In this document: positions 41,348-50,109 of the stretch, one piece after another
How the letters are laid out: every line of letters begins with the position of its first letter
Numbering within the stretch: position 1 is the stretch's first letter
NCBI GenBank assembly: GCA_945861435.1
Contig: CAMAUX010000008.1
Coordinates: 1-64,000 of the forward strand
Origin: Chthoniobacter flavus
GTDB lineage: Bacteria; Verrucomicrobiota; Verrucomicrobiia; Chthoniobacterales; Chthoniobacteraceae
Length of the DNA stretch: 64,000 bases
Direction of reading: 5' to 3'
The notes under the pieces: generated by a model
The model's input: the letters and a program-made list of their open reading frames with translations, nothing else
Database searches by the model: none
What the model was told of the DNA's origin: nothing
Made by a program: the position numbers and the translations under genes

Positions 41348-42597
41348 GACAGTCCTTCGAAAGTGCTCTTGCTCTTGCCAAACGAACCCGTCTCGACTCC
41401 GAAGCGTTGCGCCATCGAGAGGTAGAGATTGCACAGCGGCACGCGTTTCTCTTTTGCCTCGGGCAGGATCATGTGAGTGCGGTGCTGGTAGCCGCCGCCC
41501 GCGAGGAGCACGGGAAGGCTCTCGTTGGTGTGAGCGCTGCCATCGCCCATGCCGCTGCCGAAGAGCACCTGCGTGGTGTCGAGAAGGGCAAAGTCCTGGA
41601 GCTTCGTGAGGAACTTGGCCAAGTGTAGCATTTGGTAGCGTTCCACCTTTCTCATGCCCTCCATCAGCAGCGGGTCTTTGCCGTGGTGCGAGTAGCCGTG
41701 GTAGCCCTTTTCCTCGATGCCCATCGCGGCGGTGTCGAACGAGCCCGGCACTTCGATTGTGGCAACGCGTGTGGAGTCGGTCTGCAGGGCCAGCGCCACG
41801 AGATCGAAGAGGATCGGTAGTTGCTGGCTCACGGTGCCGTCCTTCGGCTCCTTTGCGTCCACTTTCGGACGAGGCCGCGAGAGCCATGCCTTTTCCTGTT
41901 CGAGGGATTTCTCCACGTCGCGGATGGCGGTGAAATACTGGTCCAGCTTCTCTTTGTCGCGACCCGAGAGACGGCCCGTCATGCTTTTGGCCTGATGGTT
42001 CACGGCGTCGAGGATGGAGCCCTGCTGCTCGTAGTCCGTGCCGCGAGCGGCGTTCTGCCCTGCGGGCTCATCCACGAAGAGCATCTTGAAGACGCGCGAC
42101 ACCTGCTGCACTGGCGGCACCATCACGCCGGTGCGAGTCCAGCAAAGCTCCACGCCACCTCCGCCGACGGGTCCAGCCGAGGTGTTGAGCACGGGAAACC
42201 GCGTCTGACCGGCGACGTGCCGCGCGAAGCACTGATCGAGCGAGATGTTGCCGTCCGGCATGGCGGCAGCCTCCGACGATTTCACTCCCGAGAGGAACAT
42301 GTGTGTGCCGCCGTGGCCTCCGTTGTTCCCGTGGTCGAGGTTCGAGAAGATGGTGAACTTGCCGCGCAGCGATTCAAAGGGGTCGAGATTACCGGGGAGC
42401 TTGGCTTGCAGCCCGTCCTCGGTCGGAAAGAAGGCATCGCGGATCATGCCAAAGGGATTCGCCACACAGACGAATCGCTGCGTTGATGCGGGTCCAGTCG
42501 CCCTCGCGAGAGTCTCCAGCCATGGGAGTGCGATGGTGACGCCGACGCCGCGCAGGAAGTGGCGTCGTGAAAGAGGGGAGGAGAACATGGGGCGCAT
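41344..42597 (-). CDS. DUF1552 protein with Tat signal
   Basis: A 417-residue protein. The twin-arginine signal SRRHFLRGVGVTIALPWLE is at residues about 10-28. The DUF1552 body includes CVANPFGMIRDAFFPTEDGL, HGGTHMFLSGVKSSEA, LQTDSTRVATIEVPGSFDT, YHGYSHHGKD and LLDTTQVLFGSGMGDGSAHT. Tat export implies a folded, cofactor-bound or pre-assembled partner. DUF1552 and DUF1592 genes are almost always paired. The two overlap by four bases (ATGA), with DUF1552 first, unlike the second pair at 50-54 kb where DUF1592 comes first. Confidence 0.88.
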   Translation of the reverse strand: MRPMFSSPLSRRHFLRGVGVTIALPWLETLARATGPASTQRFVCVANPFGMIRDAFFPTEDGLQAKLPGNLDPFESLRGKFTIFSNLDHGNNGGHGGTHMFLSGVKSSEAAAMPDGNISLDQCFARHVAGQTRFPVLNTSAGPVGGGGVELCWTRTGVMVPPVQQVSRVFKMLFVDEPAGQNAARGTDYEQQGSILDAVNHQAKSMTGRLSGRDKEKLDQYFTAIRDVEKSLEQEKAWLSRPRPKVDAKEPKDGTVSQQLPILFDLVALALQTDSTRVATIEVPGSFDTAAMGIEEKGYHGYSHHGKDPLLMEGMRKVERYQMLHLAKFLTKLQDFALLDTTQVLFGSGMGDGSAHTNESLPVLLAGGGYQHRTHMILPEAKEKRVPLCNLYLSMAQRFGVETGSFGKSKSTFEGLS

Positions 42598-42640
42598 GGG
42601 TTCGGGGGGGGAATGGGTTTTCGTTTTCGAATAAAAACGA

Positions 42641-42800
42641 AAGCGGGGGTCATGATGGAAGCAACAGACTTCGCGATGGTGCCGCCTTCCTCAGCGTACA
42701 GCTACCCCCGAAAACTCGGGGGGTGTTACGCGGGCTTAATGGTGCCAACATGCGCCGTATCTCCGTTGCAGATATGCGTGCGTCTTCTTCACGGGCTTGG
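42641..42800 (+). repeat. About 160-bp dispersed repeat, copy 2 (ISVADMRA element)
   Basis: Second copy of the element at 36731-36890. Here it fills the gap between the divergent DUF1552 gene (start 42597) and the sensor kinase. Its + frame, MRRISVADMRASSSRAW, runs straight into the kinase signal peptide. It may act as a two-way promoter cassette. Confidence 0.75.
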
Positions 42801-44813
42801 ATGGCGATGCTTCGCCGGCTTTCCGTCGTGTTTACGACCGGAGTGGTGTTGCTGCGCCCATGCCTCGCGGCGGATTCAGGCGAGAGCATCGGAGGAAAAA
42901 TCGTCCGCTTTCTCAGCCCGGAAATGCGGGGGCTCGATGCGGAACGGCTGACATTGACCCTCGCGCTCCCCTCGCTGCCCACAGCACCCGAACCCGAGTT
43001 CACCCAACGACTTGGCTGGCACAGTCAGTTCTCCCCCTCGGCGGACACCGTCGAATGGGTGGATCTCGGGCTCGCCCAACCGGAGGCGCTCGATACCGTG
43101 GTGCTCATTGCGCCAACTTCTGGAGGCGGCGCCAACGCGCCTGGTTACGGATTCCCTCTGCGCTTCCGGGTTGAGGTTTTGAGCGGTCCCGATTCATCCG
43201 AGCGCACGATCATTGCCGATTACACGAGGGAGGACTTCCCTAATCCCGGATGGCTGCCGGTCGTGATTCCGGCTCACGGGGTCGTCGCGGCCAAAGTCCG
43301 CATCACGGCAACGCGATTGTTCCGGGAGGATGAACGCCATCTCTTTGCGCTCGGCGAGGTGATGCTGCTGCAGGGCGGTCGCAACCTTGGATCACCGATT
43401 GAAGCCATTGGTCCTGTCGCCGTTCTCACGAGTAGCAGCCAGGGAACGCGACCCGCTTGGGGACGCATCAATCTGGTGGACGGACAGAGCGTCCTCGGCC
43501 CGCCGTTGGGCGTGAAGCCGAGCCTTGCGCTTGGCTTTCGAAGCAATCCCGCAAGCGAACGCAGTGCACGGAGGGTGCAGGAAGTATCTGTGGATCTCGG
43601 CAGTGCCATGGCGATCGACGAGGTGCGTTTGTTTCCCGCGCATCCGCCGGAGTTCGCCCACAGTCATGGCTATGGCTATCCCGTGCGGTATCAAATCGAG
43701 CTGCGGGAAACCACCGCTGCGGCGCCTGTGATTCTGACACCGCCTGCATCTGGCAACTACAGTGGTCCTCCCGGAGACAACGTGGTCACCCTCATGGCTG
43801 GCGGTCGGATTGCGCGCCATATCGGCCTGTCGGTTCTGGAGCCGCATGTGAGCAATGGTTTCGCAGTGCTCGCCCTCGCTGAGATGCAGGTGTGGTCCGG
43901 CGGCAAAAATGTGGCGCTTGGCAAGGTCGTGAGCGCCTCGGATTCCACCGAGAGCGGCGGCTGGTCAAAGGCTGCTCTCGTCGATGGATTCACCAGCACG
44001 GCAAACATCGTTGACTGGCCCGAATGGCTCGCCGGTCTCTCGAAGCGACGCGAGGCCTTGCAGCAAATCGCATCGGTCGAAACGCGCCAGCGGCAACTCG
44101 TCCAGCAGTGGCAGCACTATGGCATCGGCGCGCTGGGCGTGCTCATCATGGCAGGCATCGCCGCGGCCATCGCATGGTCCATGCGGCAACGGCGTGTGCG
44201 ACTCCGCGAGATGGAGGCCTTGAGGCAGCGCATCGCTCGGGATTTGCACGATGAGATCGGCAGCAGCCTCGGCAGCATCGCGCTCATCACGCAGGACATC
44301 CTCGCCAGCAGCGGCGACGGCGCGCAGACGCGCGAGGACCTCGCCGAGATCAAACACATCGCGGATGAAACCGTCAGCGCCATGCGCGACATCACGCGTC
44401 TTATTCAGAGCGACCGCTACGGCTCCGACGACCTCGCCACGCTGATGCGCGAAACCGCCGCGCGACTGCTGCGCACCATTCCGCACACCTTGAGCACCGA
44501 AGCCGGGACAGCCAGCCGCAAACTGCCCGTCGATCGCCAGCGAGACCTGATCCTCATGTTGAAAGAGGCGATTCACAACATCACGCGCCACGCCGCCGCC
44601 ACCGCCGTGGACATCCATCTTGCGCAAAGCAGCACCGAGCTCAGCGTCACCCTGCGCGACAACGGCCGCGGCTTTGACCCCGCCGCCGTCACCGAAGGCA
44701 TGGGACTCACCAATCTCCAGCGTCGCGCGGCCAAGCACGGAGGCAGCGTCCGCATCGACGCCGCACCGGCGCGGGGCACCAAGCTCACCATCACACTTCC
44801 CGTTCATGACTGA
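42801..44813 (+). CDS. Sensor histidine kinase with tandem discoidin/NPCBM-like sensor domains
   Basis: A 670-residue kinase. The start at 42801 gives a signal peptide (LRRLSVVFTTGVVLLRPCLA); ATG 42750 is also open. Two extracytoplasmic galactose-binding-like domains follow. The first has DTVVLIAPTSGGGANAPGYG and LFALGEVMLLQGGRNLG; the second has EVRLFPAHPPEFAHSHGYGY and VLALAEMQVWSGGKNVALGK. A helix at about 442-462 leads to HisKA_3: IARDLHDEIGSSLGSIALI, H483. The ATPase part ends NGRGFDPAAVTEGMGLTNLQ. The downstream response regulator overlaps it by eight bases. The sensor would likely detect a carbohydrate. Confidence 0.87.
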   Translation: MAMLRRLSVVFTTGVVLLRPCLAADSGESIGGKIVRFLSPEMRGLDAERLTLTLALPSLPTAPEPEFTQRLGWHSQFSPSADTVEWVDLGLAQPEALDTVVLIAPTSGGGANAPGYGFPLRFRVEVLSGPDSSERTIIADYTREDFPNPGWLPVVIPAHGVVAAKVRITATRLFREDERHLFALGEVMLLQGGRNLGSPIEAIGPVAVLTSSSQGTRPAWGRINLVDGQSVLGPPLGVKPSLALGFRSNPASERSARRVQEVSVDLGSAMAIDEVRLFPAHPPEFAHSHGYGYPVRYQIELRETTAAAPVILTPPASGNYSGPPGDNVVTLMAGGRIARHIGLSVLEPHVSNGFAVLALAEMQVWSGGKNVALGKVVSASDSTESGGWSKAALVDGFTSTANIVDWPEWLAGLSKRREALQQIASVETRQRQLVQQWQHYGIGALGVLIMAGIAAAIAWSMRQRRVRLREMEALRQRIARDLHDEIGSSLGSIALITQDILASSGDGAQTREDLAEIKHIADETVSAMRDITRLIQSDRYGSDDLATLMRETAARLLRTIPHTLSTEAGTASRKLPVDRQRDLILMLKEAIHNITRHAAATAVDIHLAQSSTELSVTLRDNGRGFDPAAVTEGMGLTNLQRRAAKHGGSVRIDAAPARGTKLTITLPVHD

Positions 44814-45450
44814 CCGCATCCAAGTCTGGCTCATCGAAGACCACAAAACCTACGGCGAGCGCCTCGCCCGTGCGCTCAACCGCCTGGACGGCATCGCCTG
44901 TCCGCGGCGCTTCACCGCCTGCGAAGACGCCCTCGACGCACTGCCGGAAAACGACGTCCCGCAGGTTCTCCTCCTCGATGTCGAACTTCCCGGAATGAAT
45001 GGCATCGAAGGCATCGCCCGTCTGCGCCAGCTCGCACCGCGCGCCGCGGTCGTCATTCTCACCGTCTTCGAGGACGACGACAAAATCTTCCGCGCCATCT
45101 GCGCCGGAGCCGCGGGTTATCTTTTGAAAACCAGCAGCACTGAGGACATTGGCGCCGCCATCCGCAGCGCCGCCAGCGGAGGATCGCCCATCAATCCGAC
45201 CATTGCGCGTCGCGTGCTGGACATGTTTTCCAAAGCCAACCCGCCGCAGAAAGACTACGGCCTGACCGCGCGCGAAAAGGAGATTCTCCAACTCCTCGTG
45301 CAGGACCACAGCACCAAAGAAGCCGCCGCCCAGCTTCACATCAGCTACCACACCGCCGACGGCTACATCCGCGACATCTACGAGAAGCTCCAAGTCAACA
45401 CCCGCAGCGGAGCCGTGGCGAAGGCTGTGAAGGAAGGGCTGGTCGGCTGA
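44806..45450 (+). CDS. NarL/FixJ-type response regulator
   Basis: A 214-residue regulator. The receiver has VWLIEDHKTYGERLARALNR, the aspartate in VLLLDVELPGMNGIEG, and the lysine in AAGYLLKTSSTEDI. The LuxR-type output is at about 145-210: LTAREKEILQLLVQDHSTKE, AAAQLHISYHTADGYI and LQVNTRSGAVAKAVKEGLV. It overlaps the kinase by eight bases, so the two form a pair. Likely targets are the adjacent DUF1552/DUF1592 operon, transcribed divergently from the kinase, and perhaps the FG-GAP gene; this is inference. Confidence 0.93.
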   Translation: MTDRIQVWLIEDHKTYGERLARALNRLDGIACPRRFTACEDALDALPENDVPQVLLLDVELPGMNGIEGIARLRQLAPRAAVVILTVFEDDDKIFRAICAGAAGYLLKTSSTEDIGAAIRSAASGGSPINPTIARRVLDMFSKANPPQKDYGLTAREKEILQLLVQDHSTKEAAAQLHISYHTADGYIRDIYEKLQVNTRSGAVAKAVKEGLVG

Positions 45451-45489
45451 GAGGCCGGGCGGTGGTCATTGAATGCGGGCGGCACCCGC

Positions 45490-48400
45490 TCAGGGGCCGT
45501 ATTCGATCAGGAGCTGCGGCCGTCGCTTTACGTCCTTCGACGCTGTGCCGAAGAACGTGTGGCCGACGAGCGACGTGTAGTGGCCGAGGTATTCCGAGCG
45601 GACGAGCAGGTCGATGGCTGCCGAAGGGGATGCCGCGGCGGCGTTGACGGCCGTGGTGACATCCCATTCGATCCACGGCATCGCCGTGATGCTGCGGCGC
45701 GGGATTGCGAAGGACACGAACTTGCCGCGGGTCGCGTGCTCGCCCGCCCAAGGCTTTCCGTTGCCGGTGTCGAGCCACGTCGCACCGGGCCCCCACGATG
45801 CGGCCGGCAGAAGGTTGACCGAAATGCGATCTTCCATGGCTCCGGCGAGGGCGAGCGGCACGTGATTGACGCAGAGTCGCAGCACGGCCCGCCGCACCGG
45901 CTGGGGCGGTAGCTTCTCGAAGCGGACGATCGCGAGTTTCTCGTTCTTTTTGGGCTTCGAACCCCAGTGGCCCTCGCAGGTGCGCGCCTCGAAGCGTTCG
46001 CGGCCTTCGAAGGGCTGCGACTCCTGAGCGGCGTCGATGGTGGCGGCCGTGCAGCCGGCGTAGTCGGGGAAACAGTCGCCGTCGGCGGGGCCGTTGCGGA
46101 GGACGATCTGTGTCGCGGGCGGGGCCGCAACTGGGACGCTCGGCGACACCGCCGAGCCATCGCCGACCGCGGAGAAGGAGCGGATAGAGATGTAATGCGC
46201 ACCCCGTGGGAGCCGCGTCAGCATGGCTTCCTGTGTGGCGCCACCGCTGGTGGCATAGTCGCCCCGTTGCACTGGTAGCGTCGCCCACTGCTGCTCGCCG
46301 ATTTCCGGCTGGTCGCTCCAGCGGATTTCCCACCGTGCAGGTTTGCCCGTGGGGACGCTCCAGCGGACCTTCAGCCCGCCGCCGTCCACCGCCACCGCCA
46401 CCGCCACCGGGCGCAGGTCTTCGATCCGAGCGGGTGCGTTGGGGGCCAGTCCGCTGAAGACGAAGGGCATGCCGGAGTCGCAGTTGACGACGTCCGGTCG
46501 GCCGTCGCCATCCATGTCAGCGATGTCGAAGTACCGGTAGCGTCCCGTGAACTCGAACTTCCCGCCTGCCGCCGTATTGACGACGGCTGGCTTCGTGAAC
46601 CTGGGCGTTAGCGGATCGGGCGAGACGTTCTTCAGGAAGAGCAGTTCGCTTTTCGGGGTGAATCCCTCGATGACGAGGTCGCGGAGGCCATCGCCGTCGA
46701 GGTCGAGGGCCTTCACGCCGCAGTGCATGGCGTATTGGTCGTACCAATGCGCATTCACGGCCAGCGGCGTGCCCGCTTCGTCGGCGATAGGAATGGTCTG
46801 CTCGAATACTGGGTCGTCGTTCGTCCCGGTGTTGCGCAGGAGTGTGAAGGTTTTGGCACTGGGCCAGTTGCAGAACGCGCGAGTCATTCCCAGCAGGATG
46901 TCCCAGCGGCCGTCGCCATCCCAGTCGACGGGTTCGGGAAAGACGGAGATTCGGTCGTTTTGGGTGCGGTTGCCGACCACCGTCCATTCCTTGCCATCGG
47001 CCGAGACCTCGACCTTGTAGTGGTAAAAGATCTCGTTCTCCTCGAATCCCACCCGCAGCAGTCGGCCCTGCCAGAGGAAGCTGTCGAGCTGGTTGTACCA
47101 CTCGGTCTGGCGGTTGGAGAGGAGGAAGCGGATCTGTTCGAGCGCCGCCGGCGTTTTCAGCTTGATGACCGCGCCGCCCCGGTAGAAGCCGAACGTCGTT
47201 GCCCGCAGCTCGGTGTCGGTGTCGGCGTTGCCGGGTTGGAACATATTCATCGGGCGGACGACCATCGGCTTCTTGCTGATGTCGTCCCGGGTTCCGGTGA
47301 CGGATTCGATTGCTTCGGGTGCCGCGATGTTCCTGCCACTGGCGAAGAGTTCCAAGCGGACGAGGTGGAGGTGTCCGTCGTTGAAGTTGCCCATGCCGTT
47401 GGCATCGTTGGAGATTCGCACGTACTGCACCGGCTGCGGCTTTCCGATGGGGATGTCCTGCCAGCCCTTCATGCGGTTGGTCTGGCCGGGTAGGGGGATT
47501 GGTCGCATCCGCTCGAACGTGAACCCGTCCTTGGCAAGGTGGTCGAAGAGGAAGAGCTTCGATCCAACCGAGGCGAGCAACCGCTTCTGCTCCCCGGGGA
47601 CCACGGCGAGGGCCGAGCGGTAGCGGTCGTACTGATGGGACTCCTCCGTCACCGGGATCAGGTCCGGGTTGCCGCGGTAATTGAAGAAGCCCTCCATGCG
47701 GAAGGAGCAGGGCCCATCCTGGGCGCTCGTGTTGCGGAGCAGCGCGGCGCGACGCAGGGAGAACTTGCAGTGGGAGTCGGTCTCGCCGAAGAGGATCAGG
47801 TCGCGGGAATCCTTCGCGAACCAGTCGGTGATCGTCGGCTGGTACGACCGCTCGAAGCGGGGGAATGCGCGGCCGCGCAGCACCGTGGGCGGACTCAAGC
47901 GCATGGGTTCCCGTTCGGTTGAGGCCAGATTTTTGTACCAACGAACCGCGCCCTGATCACCGCCATCGAGCACGAGCAGGTCGCGGACGCCGACGCCCCG
48001 CATGTCGTGGAACACTGCGGCGACGCCTGCCGGGATGGCGCGGCCGTCTGCGTCCTTCACCGGCTCGGCCTTTGCGAGCCGATCTGCCGCGTCGCCTTCA
48101 CGGCGAAACCAGACGAGTTCGGGGCGGGTCGGCCAGTCCACGCGGAAGGCGTTGCGGTGGATCGGCGTCTCGCAAGAGACGAGGTCCGGCCGACCATCGC
48201 CGTTGAGATCGACGACCGTCGGATTGGGGGCGACGATCGCCGCGTCGCTGGCGTCACTCAGCACGAGTCCGGCGTCAAAGTGGGGCTCCGTTTTCGTGCC
48301 GACGTTTTTGTAGAAGACGCTCTCGCGGTCGGGCGCCGTGGCCAAACGGTCGGGCGGCGCCGGCGAATGGGCCGCCGCGAACGCGGGCGACGGAGGGATG

Positions 48401-49122
48401 CCTGCGGGAATCCGAGCCGTCATCCAAGGCGCCCATTTCTCGCCCGTGTCGGAGGGATGGACCGGCGCGAGTCCCGGCGCCTCCCCTTTGAATCGGCAGA
48501 CGATGAGGTCTTCCAGGCCGTCGCCATCCCAGTCGGCTGCGGTCATGGTCAGGACCTGCCGCGGGAACACCCCTTTGTTCCAGAACATGCTTTCGGGGCC
48601 TGAGGGAAAGCGGGTGTTCTCCTGGCACATCCGCGGAGTGCCCGGAAAGAACCAAGGTTTGTTGGGCCACATGGTCCACCAGTACGGCGCGAGGGGCGTG
48701 CCGATGTCGGGCAGGTAGCGCAGGCGGCCTTCGTAGAGCACCATGTCGGGCCGGCCATCGTGGTTCAAATCGCAGAACGTCCGCGCCATGACGTGCTCGA
48801 TGGTTGTCGGCGCGGTCTCGGTGCAGTTGTAGGGCAGCCAGATTCCGCGAGCGTATCGCGGCTCCGCTTGCGTCCCTTCGTTGAGGTAGATCGTCACGCT
48901 GCCGATCGATCCGGTGTCGTGGAAGAGCAGGTCGGGCAGGCCATCGCGGTTCCAGTCCATGACCGTGAGGCCCGCATCACTGTGAAAATGGTTGCCACCA
49001 ACGGGGATTCCCGTCGGCGCCAGTCGCAGTGGCGACTGGGGGGGAGCGGCGGAAAGAAAGCGGGCTGACGTGAACAGCAGCAGGACGGCGAGAGTCCGCC
49101 GTAAACACATCGTTTTTCTCAT
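45490..49122 (-). CDS. Large secreted FG-GAP/VCBS repeat protein
   Basis: A 1210-residue secreted protein. The signal peptide contains TLAVLLLFTSARFLSAAP. At least seven calcium-binding FG-GAP loops follow: DWNRDGLPD, DLNHDGRPD, DWDGDGLED, DLNGDGRPD, DWDGDGRWD, DLDGDGLRD and DMDGDGRPD. A middle part resembles a discoidin-like domain (HLHLVRLELFASGRN). Near the C-terminus a fibronectin III-like domain (GLKVRWSVPTG) precedes a CBM96/DNRLRE-like domain (DLLVRSEYLGHYTSLVGHTF). The start at 49122 is chosen because the longer frame would begin in a mobile element. It likely binds cell-surface polymers; no catalytic site was seen. Confidence 0.82.
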   Translation of the reverse strand: MRKTMCLRRTLAVLLLFTSARFLSAAPPQSPLRLAPTGIPVGGNHFHSDAGLTVMDWNRDGLPDLLFHDTGSIGSVTIYLNEGTQAEPRYARGIWLPYNCTETAPTTIEHVMARTFCDLNHDGRPDMVLYEGRLRYLPDIGTPLAPYWWTMWPNKPWFFPGTPRMCQENTRFPSGPESMFWNKGVFPRQVLTMTAADWDGDGLEDLIVCRFKGEAPGLAPVHPSDTGEKWAPWMTARIPAGIPPSPAFAAAHSPAPPDRLATAPDRESVFYKNVGTKTEPHFDAGLVLSDASDAAIVAPNPTVVDLNGDGRPDLVSCETPIHRNAFRVDWPTRPELVWFRREGDAADRLAKAEPVKDADGRAIPAGVAAVFHDMRGVGVRDLLVLDGGDQGAVRWYKNLASTEREPMRLSPPTVLRGRAFPRFERSYQPTITDWFAKDSRDLILFGETDSHCKFSLRRAALLRNTSAQDGPCSFRMEGFFNYRGNPDLIPVTEESHQYDRYRSALAVVPGEQKRLLASVGSKLFLFDHLAKDGFTFERMRPIPLPGQTNRMKGWQDIPIGKPQPVQYVRISNDANGMGNFNDGHLHLVRLELFASGRNIAAPEAIESVTGTRDDISKKPMVVRPMNMFQPGNADTDTELRATTFGFYRGGAVIKLKTPAALEQIRFLLSNRQTEWYNQLDSFLWQGRLLRVGFEENEIFYHYKVEVSADGKEWTVVGNRTQNDRISVFPEPVDWDGDGRWDILLGMTRAFCNWPSAKTFTLLRNTGTNDDPVFEQTIPIADEAGTPLAVNAHWYDQYAMHCGVKALDLDGDGLRDLVIEGFTPKSELLFLKNVSPDPLTPRFTKPAVVNTAAGGKFEFTGRYRYFDIADMDGDGRPDVVNCDSGMPFVFSGLAPNAPARIEDLRPVAVAVAVDGGGLKVRWSVPTGKPARWEIRWSDQPEIGEQQWATLPVQRGDYATSGGATQEAMLTRLPRGAHYISIRSFSAVGDGSAVSPSVPVAAPPATQIVLRNGPADGDCFPDYAGCTAATIDAAQESQPFEGRERFEARTCEGHWGSKPKKNEKLAIVRFEKLPPQPVRRAVLRLCVNHVPLALAGAMEDRISVNLLPAASWGPGATWLDTGNGKPWAGEHATRGKFVSFAIPRRSITAMPWIEWDVTTAVNAAAASPSAAIDLLVRSEYLGHYTSLVGHTFFGTASKDVKRRPQLLIEYGP

Positions 49123-49144
49123 GGCAGTGAGAATGTGGAGCATT

Positions 49145-49290
49145 CTAGCAGCCCGTCGGACTAAGGCCATTTTTGAGCGAAATCACCAATTTTTTACCAT
49201 CAAATCACCTTGCCTGAAAATTAGAGGTGCCTTAACGGGCATTTTAGAGCGTTGATTTTAGTACGCATACGTAAGTCCGACAGGCTCCTA
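49145..49290. mobile_element. MITE-like element or IS remnant with terminal inverted repeats
   Basis: A 146-base A/T-rich element. The left end CTAGCAGCCCGTCGGACTAA and the inverted right end CTAGGAGCCTGTCGGACTTA match at 17 of 20 positions. CTAG occurs at both outer edges, as either part of the repeats or a target duplication. No transposase is encoded, so mobilisation would need a relative elsewhere. It lies 22 bases upstream of the FG-GAP start codon and could affect that promoter. Confidence 0.72.
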
Positions 49291-49363
49291 GCGGGCGTAA
49301 TGGAAAGCGGAAACTCGCCTCGTTTTTGTCAGGATTCGCCCTCTGCCCCACTTTTCCTCGGCA

Positions 49364-49765
49364 TCACACCTGCACGACGGTGAACCCGCGCACGCGTCCG
49401 AATTCACGGGCGTTGCCGGTGGCGACGGGAAGGCCGTGCGTCATGGCGGCGGCGGCGATCCACAGATCGTTCGTCCCGATCAACTCACCCCTTGGCGCAA
49501 GATCGCGGTAAACTGCGCCATCGATCCACCCAGTCTCACGGGTGATTTCCAGCATTTCATGGGGCGCGAAGGCTTCATCCCAAAGCCCTCGATCCGCCAT
49601 GGAAATGCCTGAGCAAAACTCGCATGCAATCGTGGGCGTGATGCAAATACGTCTCTGAGGAAGCTTTCCAAGAAAGCTCGTGGCAGGCCCGGTCTCTCCT
49701 TTGCGCAACTCGCGCTCTCATCGGATCAAGACGTTGGTATCGAGAAGCGTGCTGGATCCTGCCAC
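49364..49765 (-). pseudogene. VapC toxin, duplicate copy, broken by an in-frame stop
   Basis: The reading frame from GTG 49765 gives AGSSTLLDTNVLIR, then TGA, then ERELRKGETGPATSF and a complete remainder (ITPTIACEFCSGISMADRGL, NDLWIAAAAMTHGLPVATGN). The paralogue at 60310-60711 has IQLERELR where this has IR-stop-ERELR; TTG to TGA in that codon suffices. Re-initiation at an internal start would lose the first acidic ligand (LDTN). So the toxin is presumably dead while the antitoxin frame upstream remains. Confidence 0.85.
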
Positions 49766-49995
49766 GGATTGTCCGGAGGAGAATCGGTGCGATCCACCTC
49801 TTCCAACCGAGTCAGATCGTGCTCAGTCAGAAAGCGTCGCCTCTCCCGCGGGACGGCAACCACGGCGGCTCCGTCTCTGGGCGTGCATGGGAGGATGCAT
49901 CGGCGCACGACTGACGAGAAAGATTCGCGCCCGCGCTTGGCTGCAGCGAGCTTCTCATAAGCGTCGAGTTCCAAGGTAATGGTCTTCGTAGGCAT
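49726..49995 (-). CDS. VapB-like antitoxin, partner of the broken toxin
   Basis: An 89-residue antitoxin. ITLELDAYEKLAAAKRGRES, FSSVVRRCILP and EERRRFLTEHDLTRLEE-like text (RERRRFLTEHDLTRLEEVDR) match the copy at 60693-60941. The start at 49995 is the same as in that copy. Its stop lies further on (RFSIPTS tail) because the paralogue's stop codon has been lost. The promoter -10 region is TCTGAT here versus TATGAT in the other copy. It may still be able to bind the intact toxin from the other copy. Confidence 0.75.
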   Translation of the reverse strand: MPTKTITLELDAYEKLAAAKRGRESFSSVVRRCILPCTPRDGAAVVAVPRERRRFLTEHDLTRLEEVDRTDSPPDNPWQDPARFSIPTS

Positions 49996-50037
49996 GCACG
50001 AATCAGACACGAATTGGAATGGATTGCGATGATCGCA

Positions 50038-50067
50038 GGTGCACCGGAAACGGTCGGAATGCGGACG
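50038..50067 (+). repeat. 30-bp dispersed repeat, copy 1
   Basis: GGTGCACCGGAAACGG-type motif ending CGGAATGCGGACG. It matches 62328-62357 at 28 of 30 positions. Both copies are just upstream of a toxin-antitoxin module. Confidence 0.65.
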
Positions 50068-50109
50068 GGCCTTTGCGATGACCGGTTGGCGCGCCTGCAG
50101 TTCGCAGGT

